From NCBI GenBank assembly GCA_944384905.1, contig CALWVE010000031.1, positions 1-64,000 of the forward strand: a DNA stretch of 64,000 nucleotides. The letters are read 5' to 3'. Origin of the DNA: an uncultured Clostridia bacterium. GTDB lineage: Bacteria; Bacillota; Clostridia; Oscillospirales; Acutalibacteraceae. Made by a program: the position numbers and the translations under genes. Below the pieces are notes generated by a model. The model had not been told where the DNA came from, made no database searches, and worked only from the letters and a program-made list of their open reading frames with translations. Position 1 is the first letter of the stretch, and every line of letters begins with the position of its first letter. Below are positions 25,071-32,912 of the stretch, one piece after another.

Positions 25071-26387
25071 TTATACGATACGGCGTCTTAACGACGGATC
25101 ATAGCCGGCTGTAATGGCTGCCAGCTGTTCTGACATCGTTTTGACTACTTCGGTATAAGAAGCGTCGTCTGCCAGATTGCGGCTTTCGGTCGGATCGTTT
25201 TTCATGTCGTACAAATCCGTGGGTTTTCCGGCTGCACCGGTCACGACCAGTTTGTAGTTTTCATTGCGCAGCATGAACCAATCCTGCTTGCCCAGATGGT
25301 TTTCTGCAAAAACGGCCGGATGATCGGTTTTTTCTCCGGCTGCGAGCGGCAAAAGGCTCTTGCCGGGCAGCGTTTTGCGGCTGGAGGAACCCGCAAATTC
25401 CATACAGGTTGGGTAGTAGTCCACGGCGGAAACGGGAGTATCGACAACAGGAACCTGTTTCATGCCGGGAACTTTTACAATCAGCGGAATGCCGCAGGAA
25501 CGTTCATACGGGAGGCATTTATTGACAAGTCCGTGGCTGCCCTGCATATCGCCGTGATCCGCCGAGAAGAGAACCAGCGTATCGTCAGCAAGCCCCAGTT
25601 TTTCGAGTTCGTCGAGAATCTTGCCTACATTGGCGTCAATTTGCGAAACCATGCCATAGTAGAGCTTTAAGTAAATTTGAATGTCGTTGCCGTAGCGCTG
25701 ATAGTCGGGGCAAAGCTCAAACGGACGCGGGCTCGGCGGCGACTGCGTAGGCGTATAGGGCTGAACAGGCGCAAAGCATTCCGGCATCGGGAATTCCACG
25801 CCGTCATACAGCGCTTCATATTCCGGAGAAGGCTGTTCCGGATAGTGCGGCGCCTGGAAGAAAATCGTTTCCATGAATGGCTTATCCTGAGCGGCCAGTT
25901 CACGCAGGCGTTCAATACCCAGCTGAGCCGTTACGTCGGTTCGGTGACCGTCAAAACGATGCTCAGTCAGGTTTTCATCGTAAAAGCATACGTCTTTCAA
26001 AAAGCCGTTGTAGCACTGATAACCGATAAAGTGATTGTGTCCGGCCCAAAATTCGCGCGGCACGGGGCAGTTGCCTTTATCGCCCAGATGCAGTTTGCCA
26101 ACAAAACTGGTATCATAGCCCAACGCGTGCAGTTCATCGGGCAGACAAAGTTCGTTGGGGGAAATGGCGTCGCAGTTGTCCTGCACGCCACAGTCCATCG
26201 AATAGCGTCCGGAATATAGTAACCCGCGGAACGGCGTGCAGACAGGATTGTTGGAATAGGCATTCGTAAACAACGTACCTTCCGAAGCAAGCCGGTCCAG
26301 ATTGGGTGTTTTAACAAACGGCGACAAACAACCTAATGCATACTTGTGCATCTGATCGGTAAAGATCATCAAGATATTTTTTGGCAT
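25071..26387 (-). CDS. type I sulfatase (Cys-type)
   Basis: The 438-residue alkaline phosphatase-superfamily enzyme hydrolyses sulfate esters. The active-site motif CTPFRGLLYSGRY near residue 50 has the CxPxR form, in which the cysteine is converted to formylglycine; in anaerobes this needs the radical SAM maturase anSME, which is not in the window. Metal-binding residues are in MIFTDQMHKYALG at the start and LFSADHGDMQGSHG near 275. No signal peptide is visible, so it is probably cytoplasmic. ATG 26387 has GAAGGAG upstream. A palindromic operator covers its promoter. Its substrate (host glycan, steroid or other sulfate) is not known. Confidence 0.9.
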   Translation of the reverse strand: MPKNILMIFTDQMHKYALGCLSPFVKTPNLDRLASEGTLFTNAYSNNPVCTPFRGLLYSGRYSMDCGVQDNCDAISPNELCLPDELHALGYDTSFVGKLHLGDKGNCPVPREFWAGHNHFIGYQCYNGFLKDVCFYDENLTEHRFDGHRTDVTAQLGIERLRELAAQDKPFMETIFFQAPHYPEQPSPEYEALYDGVEFPMPECFAPVQPYTPTQSPPSPRPFELCPDYQRYGNDIQIYLKLYYGMVSQIDANVGKILDELEKLGLADDTLVLFSADHGDMQGSHGLVNKCLPYERSCGIPLIVKVPGMKQVPVVDTPVSAVDYYPTCMEFAGSSSRKTLPGKSLLPLAAGEKTDHPAVFAENHLGKQDWFMLRNENYKLVVTGAAGKPTDLYDMKNDPTESRNLADDASYTEVVKTMSEQLAAITAGYDPSLRRRIV

Positions 26388-26437
26388 AACAAACTCCTTC
26401 CATTCCATTCTGCTTCTGCAGAACTCCACTGGCTTTG

Positions 26438-26475
26438 ATTATATCATTTTACTTATGGTTTGCAAGTAAAATGAT
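26438..26475 (-). promoter_or_regulatory. sulfatase promoter covered by a perfect 12-bp palindrome
   Basis: On the minus strand TTGCAA (26465-26460) and TATAAT (26443-26438) are 16 bp apart. A perfect inverted repeat, ATCATTTTACTT (26443-26454) and AAGTAAAATGAT (26464-26475), overlaps the -35 box and abuts the -10 box. It looks like a repressor operator. No repressor gene is adjacent. Confidence 0.75.
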
Positions 26476-26524
26476 GGATGATTTACAAACCAAAGGAAGG
26501 AGCCGTTGTATGTAGATTTGAAAA

Positions 26525-27079
26525 TTACCAACGGATATCTACTTCAATTTTGTACACTTCATAATCATGATCGACATAATATTCTTTATCACCTGACCAG
26601 AAACTGTGAGCGATCTTTTTTTCTTTATAACGTATGGGCATAACATAGGTAGAGGCGCATCCGTTCGGGAAGCCCTTTTCCGTCATTAATTGGACCAGCA
26701 AGCGCAGAAGTGCCTGCTGTTCTGTCCAGGAATCATAGCTGTAAATTTTACTAAAAGAGTCATGGGGAGGCGTTGTGGTCTCCAAACGTTGCGTACTGCG
26801 TACACCATTTTCCCATTCATGAAAGTCAACGCAATAAGGATCAATATAACTGTAACCGTCGGAATCCCATTTGTCCGCGTAACAGTTGAAAAAGCCGAAC
26901 AGCCGGCGCTGGCCGGAGCGCTGCTTATGTACACATTCCATTTCAACATAATCCATCGCTTTGGACGCAAGCGACTGCATATGTTTTTGCTGCATGAGGT
27001 CACGGATATCATCCTCTTGAGTATGAGGCTTGGGCGGCTCGTATGGGGGAATATCCTTTAAATTATCATAAAAGCTCAT
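26525..27079 (-). CDS. hypothetical protein
   Basis: A 184-residue protein preceded by GAGGAGG. It has no signal peptide or membrane segment. Features are a Pro-rich start (IPPYEPPKPHTQEDDI), a Cys/Trp/Tyr-rich middle (LFGFFNCYADKWDSDGYSYI), and a tyrosine-rich, acidic end (GDKEYYVDHDYEVYKIEVDI). I do not recognise the family. It lies between the sulfatase region and the nusB operon and has no obvious cotranscribed partner. The mixture of aromatic and charged residues suggests a soluble folded protein. Confidence 0.7.
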   Translation of the reverse strand: MSFYDNLKDIPPYEPPKPHTQEDDIRDLMQQKHMQSLASKAMDYVEMECVHKQRSGQRRLFGFFNCYADKWDSDGYSYIDPYCVDFHEWENGVRSTQRLETTTPPHDSFSKIYSYDSWTEQQALLRLLVQLMTEKGFPNGCASTYVMPIRYKEKKIAHSFWSGDKEYYVDHDYEVYKIEVDIRW

Positions 27080-27185
27080 ACATTTTCCTCCTCGTTGTTT
27101 TTAAATCTAGCTTATTTCGATAATAGGCTTTTAAAACAAAAAAGTCAATAGGAGAGCAGAAATAACCGAAAGCTTTGTCAGATAG

Positions 27186-27213
27186 TTGATTCCCCGGGAA
27201 AATATGATATAAT
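27186..27213 (+). promoter_or_regulatory. sigma-A promoter upstream of the nusB operon
   Basis: TTGATT at 27186-27191 and TATAAT at 27208-27213 are 16 bp apart. Transcription would start near 27220, followed after about 80 nt by a terminator. Confidence 0.75.
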
Positions 27214-27219
27214 ATTCTT

Positions 27220-27303
27220 ACCGGTGCAGCTTGAAAAGTAGACAAATGCCGCTTTTGCGGGAAATTTGCAAAAAGACGTACCGGGCAAGGTGCGTCTTTT
27301 TTT
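27220..27303 (+). ncRNA. candidate small RNA or attenuator leader of the nusB operon
   Basis: Between the promoter and nusB lies a complete short transcription unit. It starts near 27220, has a hairpin around GCCGCTTTTGCGG (27248-27260), and ends in a terminator, AAAGACGTAC paired with GTGCGTCTTT followed by a T run (about 27272-27303). No protein frame is plausible and no known RNA family was recognised. It may be an independent RNA of about 80 nt, or an attenuator that controls read-through into the operon. A second TATAAT (27338-27343) nearer nusB lacks a clear -35 box. Confidence 0.5.
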
Positions 27304-27362
27304 ATTCGGCTGCGTATTTTGTTCATTCTTTTTCTATTATAATAATCGACAGGAGGTCCGTT

Positions 27363-27788
27363 ATGACCAGACATGAATCCCGTGAACAGGCGTTCGCTGT
27401 TGTATTTGAACGCCAGTTTACCGATCACACATTTGATGAAATTATCGAAGCGGCCACCGAGAGCCGTGATTTTGTGTGCAGCGGTTTTTGCAGCCGCCTG
27501 CTCAAGGGTGTAGAGGCACATGCCGAAGAAATTGACGCCGCCATCGAAGCAAACTGCCGCGGCTGGAATCTGCGCCGTTTGTCCAAAGTGTCGCTGGCTG
27601 TTTTGCGTCTGGCAGTTTATGAGTTGCTGTTTGAAGACGATATCCCCGAAGGCGTTTCGGTAAACGAAGCCGTAGAACTGGCCAAACAGTACGGCAGCAA
27701 AGAAGACGCCTCGTATGTCAACGGCGTGTTGTCCGGTATTCTGCGCAGCCGCAAAAATCCGGAAGCGCCTGTGGAAGCCGAAGCATGA
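27363..27788 (+). CDS. nusB: transcription antitermination factor NusB
   Basis: NusB binds boxA RNA with NusE/S10 and prevents early termination of rRNA transcription. The 141-residue, all-helical protein begins TRHESREQAFAVVFERQF, has LRRLSKVSLAVLRLAVYELL near residue 78 and GVSVNEAVELAKQYGS near 100, all typical. AGGAGG precedes ATG 27363. It leads a seven-gene block with overlaps or very short gaps. Confidence 0.96.
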   Translation: MTRHESREQAFAVVFERQFTDHTFDEIIEAATESRDFVCSGFCSRLLKGVEAHAEEIDAAIEANCRGWNLRRLSKVSLAVLRLAVYELLFEDDIPEGVSVNEAVELAKQYGSKEDASYVNGVLSGILRSRKNPEAPVEAEA

Positions 27789-28729
27789 GCGAATCTTTAA
27801 ATGCCTGTATCGGCATCGATACCAGTAACTATACAACCTCGGCCGCCTTGTTCAGCGGGGGCGAAGTGAAGGTCAATAGCAAAAAACTGCTGCCTGTACG
27901 CCCGGGTGAAGTTGGACTGCGCCAAAGCGACGCGGTGTTTCATCATGTTCAGCAGCTTCCCGAGGTTTTGACTCCTGTTCTGGAACAGGCGGGTAAACCG
28001 GTGGCCATCGGCGTGTCCGATCGTCCGCGTGCGGTTGAAGGCTCTTATATGCCGTGCTTCACGGTAGGGAAGACGGTGGCAAGCGTTTTGGCGCAGACCC
28101 ATGGGGTTCCGCTGCACTATTTTTCCCATCAGCAGGGGCACATTGCCGCAGCCGTTTATTCAGCAGATAAACTGAACCTTTTAAAAGAAAAATTTCTGGT
28201 TTTTCATGTCTCCGGCGGCACAACCGAGGCGCTTCTCGCGACGCCCGGTGCAGACGGTGCGCCACAGGCTGAGCTTGTCGCATCCTCTTTGGATCTGAAA
28301 GCCGGACAGGCTGTCGATCGTGTCGGTGTAATGCTGGGCTTGCCGTTCCCGGCGGGTCCGCATCTGGAACAGCTGGCCCTGCAATGGCACGATAAAATCA
28401 AGATGCGTCCGGTAATGAAGGGCAGCAGCTGTTCACTTTCCGGCGTGGAAAACCGCTGCCGCGCCATGATGGAAGCCGGTCACCCGAAGGAAGAAATCGC
28501 CCGCTACTGCCTGGAATTCATCCGCGTATCGCTTGCGGCCATGTGTACGGCTTTGCTGGAAGAATACGGCTCGCTTCCGGTTGTGTTTGCAGGCGGGGTG
28601 ATGTCCAACAGCATCCTGCGTGAATCGCTTTCTGCGCGGTTTGGCGCTTATTTCGCGCAGCCTGCCTTTTCGGCCGATAACGCGGCCGGAACGGCTGTTT
28701 TGACCGCCCGAAAGGAGGGGCTGCTGTGA
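27785..28729 (+). CDS. TsaD/Kae1-like protein (paralogue of the t6A synthase subunit)
   Basis: The 314-residue protein has the ASKHA fold of TsaD/Kae1: CIGIDTSNYTTSAALF at the start, the metal-binding pair in FSHQQGHIAAA near residue 115, VFHVSGGTTEALL near 140, and the nucleotide-binding VVFAGGVMSNSILRE near 275. It is shorter and more divergent than true TsaD, which clostridia normally encode elsewhere. In clostridia such paralogues often sit beside nusB or xseA. Its function is unknown; a link to tRNA modification or carbamoyl transfer is inference. It overlaps nusB and xseA by 4 bp each. Confidence 0.85.
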   Translation: MSESLNACIGIDTSNYTTSAALFSGGEVKVNSKKLLPVRPGEVGLRQSDAVFHHVQQLPEVLTPVLEQAGKPVAIGVSDRPRAVEGSYMPCFTVGKTVASVLAQTHGVPLHYFSHQQGHIAAAVYSADKLNLLKEKFLVFHVSGGTTEALLATPGADGAPQAELVASSLDLKAGQAVDRVGVMLGLPFPAGPHLEQLALQWHDKIKMRPVMKGSSCSLSGVENRCRAMMEAGHPKEEIARYCLEFIRVSLAAMCTALLEEYGSLPVVFAGGVMSNSILRESLSARFGAYFAQPAFSADNAAGTAVLTARKEGLL

Positions 28730-29976
28730 GCGGACCGCTTGTTTTAACCATCACGCAGATCAACACCTACCTGAAATCTCAGTTTGAAAGCGACGAACGG
28801 CTGGCTCATTGTTTTGCCGTAGGCGAAATTTCCAATCTGACCGATCATTACGCTTCGGGGCACATTTATCTTTCTTTAAAAGATGAGCGGAGCGTGATTC
28901 GCGCCGTGATGTTTGCTTCGGCGGCGCGCAGGCTCAAATTCCGCCCGTGTAACGGTATGCGTGTGCTGGTGCGCGGCCGCATCACCGTGTATGAACCGCA
29001 GGGGCAATACCAATTCTATATAGAAGATATGCAGCCGGACGGCGTAGGCGCCCGCGCGCTGGCGCTGGAACAGCTTAAAGCGAAACTTCAAAAAGAAGGC
29101 CTGTTCGATTCCGACCGTAAACGCTCGCTTCCGTTGTATCCGCAGCGGATTGCCGTAGTGACGTCACCTACGGGAGCGGCTGTTCGGGATATTCTGCAAA
29201 TTACAGGACGGCGCTGGCCGCTTGCTCAAATTGACTTATATGGCGTGCTGGTGCAAGGGGAACAAGCCCCGGCGCAGATTGCAGAAGCCATTTATCAGGT
29301 TGGAAAAGACGCGAAAGCCGATCTGGTGATCGTGGGACGCGGCGGCGGTTCTGCGGAGGACCTTTGGGCCTTTAACGACGAACAGGTCGTGCGCGCCGTA
29401 GCAGCTTGTCCGATTCCGGTTGTTTCCGCCGTAGGCCATGAAACGGATTTTACGCTGTGCGATTTTGCGGCCGATCTTCGTGCCCCCACGCCCAGCGCTG
29501 CCGCGGAACTCTGTACGCCTGATTGGCAGGAAGAGCTGCAGCGGGTTTCTTCCGCGCGGGAGCGCATGGCGCAGCTGGTTAAAGATGAAATCGAAAACGC
29601 CCGAATGGCGCTGGATGTACTTACTACCACGGCCACAGGGCATCATCCCAAAAATCTGGTTGATCAGCAATACCAGAAACTCGATCTGCTGGTGAATCGG
29701 ATGCAGACACAGATGCGGCACCAGCTCCAGCTGCGGCGGGAACGGTTCGGTGTTCAGGCGGCGCGTCTAGATGCGCTCAGCCCGCTGCGTGTTTTGGGGC
29801 GCGGCTATGCCGTTGTTTATAAAGATGAAAAAGCCGTTTCCAAGGCGGAGGCGATTAGCCGCGGCGATTCCGTTCGCGTTCGAATGGCTGACGGTGAACT
29901 GCTTTGTATGGTAGAAGATACGGTAGCCCATCAGGAAAAGGAGGGGGAATATGGACGAACAGACATTGACCTTTGA
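28726..29976 (+). CDS. xseA: exodeoxyribonuclease VII large subunit
   Basis: XseA with several XseB copies degrades single-stranded DNA from both ends. The 416-residue protein has an N-terminal OB fold (VGEISNLTDHYASGHIYLSLKD from residue 27 on), then the catalytic region with VVTSPTGAAVRDI near 145 and VGRGGGSAEDLWAFNDE near 203, followed by a long coiled-coil region. The start is GTG 28726, with AAGGAGG upstream, overlapping the preceding stop. Confidence 0.96.
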   Translation: MSGPLVLTITQINTYLKSQFESDERLAHCFAVGEISNLTDHYASGHIYLSLKDERSVIRAVMFASAARRLKFRPCNGMRVLVRGRITVYEPQGQYQFYIEDMQPDGVGARALALEQLKAKLQKEGLFDSDRKRSLPLYPQRIAVVTSPTGAAVRDILQITGRRWPLAQIDLYGVLVQGEQAPAQIAEAIYQVGKDAKADLVIVGRGGGSAEDLWAFNDEQVVRAVAACPIPVVSAVGHETDFTLCDFAADLRAPTPSAAAELCTPDWQEELQRVSSARERMAQLVKDEIENARMALDVLTTTATGHHPKNLVDQQYQKLDLLVNRMQTQMRHQLQLRRERFGVQAARLDALSPLRVLGRGYAVVYKDEKAVSKAEAISRGDSVRVRMADGELLCMVEDTVAHQEKEGEYGRTDIDL

Positions 29977-30160
29977 GCAGGCTATGAATAAGCTTCAGGC
30001 GATTGTAGAGCGACTGGAAGCCGGGGAAGAGACGCTGGATAACTCGATCAAACTGTTTGAAGAAGGCGCGAAGCTTTCTTCTTTCTGCTATGATAAGCTG
30101 AAATCGGCTGAACAGAAAGTTAATCGGATAGCTGAAAAGGAGAACGATGAAAATGTTTAA
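29951..30160 (+). CDS. xseB: exodeoxyribonuclease VII small subunit
   Basis: The 69-residue helical hairpin protein wraps around XseA. Family features are LTFEQAMNKLQAIVERLEAG, then LDNSIKLFEEGAKLS and LKSAEQKVNRI. It overlaps the end of xseA by 26 bp and the start of ispA by 14 bp, so it is translated with them. Confidence 0.96.
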   Translation: MDEQTLTFEQAMNKLQAIVERLEAGEETLDNSIKLFEEGAKLSSFCYDKLKSAEQKVNRIAEKENDENV

Positions 30161-31037
30161 TGAAGCTGCCTATCTGGAAGAGGTTGAAGCGCTTCTTTCC
30201 GCCCATGTGCCGCAGAAAGAAGCCTTGCAGGCTCGTTTGTTCGAGGCGGAACGGTATAGTTTACTCGCTGGCGGCAAGCGTGTGCGGCCTTTGCTGTGCG
30301 GTGCTTTTTGTGCGCTGTGCGGGGATGAAGCTGGACATGCGCTTTGGTTTGCTGCGGCGGTTGAAATGATCCACACGTACTCGCTGATTCACGACGATCT
30401 GCCCTGCATGGATGATGATGATCTGCGCCGCGGCCGCCCTTCCAATCATAAAGTTTACGGGGAAGCGTTGGCGCTGCTGGCCGGGGATGGTCTGCTTACA
30501 AAAGCATTCGAAACGATTGCCTGCCCCCAGGCGCGGGAAACCTGCGGCAACGAAGCCGTTGCCCGTGCAGTTTCCTGCCTGGCAGAACTGGCGGGGGACC
30601 ACGGCATGGTCGGCGGTCAGGTCATCGATCTGAGCACCGAAAACAACGAAGCGGCCGGACTTGATGTTCTGCAGGCAATGGACGAAGGCAAAACAGCGGC
30701 TCTGATTGAGGCCGCCTGTGTATTGGGCTGTTTGGCGGCGCATGCCGGGGAAGAGCAGATCCACGCCGCGCGTGTCTATGCACATGGCGTCGGGCTGGCT
30801 TTCCAGATTCGCGACGATATTCTTGATGTCATCGGCGATCAGGCCGCTTTGGGTAAAAAAACAGGTGTAGACGCCCATAACGGCAGACGCACGTATGTGT
30901 CGTTATTGGGCGTAGAAAAGGCCCAGCAGCTTGTAGAAGAATATACGGAACAGGCCGTGCGGGCGCTTGCCGTATTCCCGGGGGATAGCAGTTATCTGGC
31001 CGATTTTGCTCGCCGCCTGGCCCAGCGGATGCACTGA
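30147..31037 (+). CDS. ispA: polyprenyl (farnesyl) diphosphate synthase
   Basis: The enzyme condenses isopentenyl diphosphate with DMAPP and GPP to make farnesyl diphosphate for quinones and undecaprenyl lipid. The 296-residue protein has GGKRVRPLLC near residue 40, the first aspartate-rich motif HDDLPCMDDDDLRRG near 83, and the second QIRDDILDVIGD near 222. The residues before the first motif suit short-chain (C15) synthesis. AAAAGGAG precedes the ATG. The dxs gene that often follows is not here. Confidence 0.94.
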   Translation: MKMFNEAAYLEEVEALLSAHVPQKEALQARLFEAERYSLLAGGKRVRPLLCGAFCALCGDEAGHALWFAAAVEMIHTYSLIHDDLPCMDDDDLRRGRPSNHKVYGEALALLAGDGLLTKAFETIACPQARETCGNEAVARAVSCLAELAGDHGMVGGQVIDLSTENNEAAGLDVLQAMDEGKTAALIEAACVLGCLAAHAGEEQIHAARVYAHGVGLAFQIRDDILDVIGDQAALGKKTGVDAHNGRRTYVSLLGVEKAQQLVEEYTEQAVRALAVFPGDSSYLADFARRLAQRMH

Positions 31038-31894
31038 TGGCGCGGGTTTATACCTTTACGGTCACGCAGCCGTGTGATGTGAAAACATTTCTTCGGCATC
31101 GATGCGGCCTTTCCTCGCGCATGATCATCCGCTTAAAGCAGGAAGAAACCGGGATCACGGTAAACGGCAAGCACGCCCGTGTGATCGATATGCTTGCCGC
31201 AGGCGATACAATTGAGCTTCAGATGCCGGAAGAGACCGACGATTCTCCCGGTATCTGTGCGCCGGTTTCGGTGTTGTGGGAAGATGAAGATTTTCTCGTG
31301 ATCGATAAACCGGCAGATCTGCCGATTCATCCTTCTGCCGGGCACGAAACAGATGCGCTTTCTTTGCGCGTGCGCGGCTATTATGCTGACCGCGGAGAAA
31401 AAACGACGTTTCGCCCGCTGTATCGATTGGATAAAGATACGTCCGGGCTGCTCATTGCCGCTAAAAACAGTTACGCCGCGGCGGCTTCTTCTTTAGAAAA
31501 AATTTATTTCGGGGTTTGCGAAGGGGAAATCGCAAATCCGGGAACGATCGATTGCCCGATCGGGTTGCTTCCGGGGCATTCGATTCAGCGCGGCTGCGTC
31601 GATTCCGGTCAGCCTGCGGTTACGCATTTTGAGCCGATCAAAAGCGACGGAAAGCATACGCTGCTTCGTTTTCGGCTGGAAACGGGGCGAACGCATCAAA
31701 TCCGTGTGCATATGGCGTCGATCGGCCATCCGCTTGCCGGAGATGATTTTTACGGTGGTTCGCTGAATATTTTAGGCCGTCAGGCGCTGCATTGCGGAGA
31801 GGCGGTGCTTACTTTTCCGCCGCGGGAACAGCGAATAATGTTTTCGGCTCCGTTTCCCGAAGATCTGCGCCGGGCGTTTCCGGCTTTGTTTTAA
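31037..31894 (+). CDS. RluA family pseudouridine synthase
   Basis: The 285-residue protein has an S4-like N-terminal region (FLRHRCGLSSRMIIRLK) and an RluA catalytic domain that converts uridine to pseudouridine in rRNA or tRNA. The catalytic aspartate is in LYRLDKDTSGLLIA near residue 135; LETGRTHQIRVHMASIGHPL near 215 is the second family motif. The precise RNA target is unknown. Its ATG overlaps the ispA stop. Confidence 0.93.
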   Translation: MARVYTFTVTQPCDVKTFLRHRCGLSSRMIIRLKQEETGITVNGKHARVIDMLAAGDTIELQMPEETDDSPGICAPVSVLWEDEDFLVIDKPADLPIHPSAGHETDALSLRVRGYYADRGEKTTFRPLYRLDKDTSGLLIAAKNSYAAAASSLEKIYFGVCEGEIANPGTIDCPIGLLPGHSIQRGCVDSGQPAVTHFEPIKSDGKHTLLRFRLETGRTHQIRVHMASIGHPLAGDDFYGGSLNILGRQALHCGEAVLTFPPREQRIMFSAPFPEDLRRAFPALF

Positions 31895-31929
31895 TTTGTG
31901 TTTATTTTTCAGGAAGGGAAGGGATTGTT

Positions 31930-32784
31930 TTGCCCGCCGCTATCACGCATTATTTCCACGGAAAACAGGTTGCCGAAAAACTGCGTCTTTCTGTAAACGA
32001 GGCGTTTACTTTGGGGTGTCAGGGCCCGGATTTTTGGTTTTGCCATCGCTTTTTCCCTTGGCAGCGCGGAGAGAAAAAAGCCGATTTCGGTGGTTTTCTG
32101 CACGATACGCCGGCCGATCAGCTTTTGAGCCGCATGCAGAAAATTGTAGAGGAAAGAAACGATCCGGTATTGCGTTCGTATTTCTGCGGTTTTTTGTGCC
32201 ACTATGCGGCGGACCGCACTTGTCATCCTTATATCAACAGTTTGGCGGATTCACTCAACAGCCGCATTTCGGGGCAATCCGCTTCCATTTTTCATAACGA
32301 AATTGAATCTGCGCTCGATACGATTCTTCTCCGGCATAAAACCGGCAAACTTCCGGGAGAGTTCCGTTTGCAGGATACCATGCCTTGCGGAAAAGATGTA
32401 ACGCAGGCTGTACCGCCGCTTTATGCGCAGCTTGGAAAACAATACAATGTATCCATTTCCACGGAGGTGGCCGAACAGGCAATCCGGGATGCACATGCCG
32501 CTTTTTCGGCTCTGCGCGATCGAACGGGGCTAAAATATCGTCTGGTGCGGCTGGCAGAAGGGAAGAAGAAGCGCAGTCTGTCCTGCCATTTTCGGCCGAT
32601 GCTGGAGTCCGCTGAAATTGATTATGCTAATCTTTCAGGAGCCGGCTGGACGGATTCACAAGGCGCAGAACATTTCGAAGATTTCTTTATGCTGTTCGAT
32701 GCCGCGGTTTCGGATGCCTGTTTTTTGATCCAAAAATTTATAAATCATGAGCAAATCGAGCCCTATTGCAAGAAGAGTTTTTAG
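31930..32784 (+). CDS. zinc-dependent phospholipase C family protein
   Basis: The 284-residue protein starts PAAITHYFHGKQVAEKL, matching the clostridial zinc-dependent phospholipase C-like family (PF00882). Possible metal ligands are in ITHYFHG, GCQGPDFWFCHRF near residue 32, FLHDTP near 55 and FLCHYAADRTCHPYI near 85. No signal peptide is seen, so a secreted toxin is unlikely and an internal phosphohydrolase role is inferred. The start is a TTG at 31930 with GGAAGGGAAGGG upstream; a longer frame to 31792 lies inside the previous gene. It ends the nusB block. Confidence 0.8.
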   Translation: MPAAITHYFHGKQVAEKLRLSVNEAFTLGCQGPDFWFCHRFFPWQRGEKKADFGGFLHDTPADQLLSRMQKIVEERNDPVLRSYFCGFLCHYAADRTCHPYINSLADSLNSRISGQSASIFHNEIESALDTILLRHKTGKLPGEFRLQDTMPCGKDVTQAVPPLYAQLGKQYNVSISTEVAEQAIRDAHAAFSALRDRTGLKYRLVRLAEGKKKRSLSCHFRPMLESAEIDYANLSGAGWTDSQGAEHFEDFFMLFDAAVSDACFLIQKFINHEQIEPYCKKSF

Positions 32785-32809
32785 TTAAAAATTGCGTCTG
32801 TTATCAATT

Positions 32810-32863
32810 TGTAATCTTTTTGTCATCTTTCCTCTTGACTTTGTAACCATTTTGTAATATTAT
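32810..32863 (+). promoter_or_regulatory. sigma-A promoter with two WalR-type boxes
   Basis: TTGACT at 32835-32840 and TATTAT at 32858-32863 are 17 bp apart. TGTAAC-N5-TGTAAT (32842-32858) fits the WalR consensus TGTWAH-N5-TGTWAH exactly, within the promoter spacer. TGTAAT-N5-TGTCAT (32810-32826) fits with one mismatch, upstream of -35. Confidence 0.7.
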
Positions 32864-32912
32864 TAAAACCGTAAATTGCGAAAAAGGTTTTCAGAAAGGC
32901 AGGAGGAAGCAG

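Noticed and set aside
32785-32835. PhoB-type box upstream of the M23 gene
   Set aside because: The repeats fit TGTWAH-N5-TGTWAH better than a Pho box, and the target gene is a cell-wall hydrolase.
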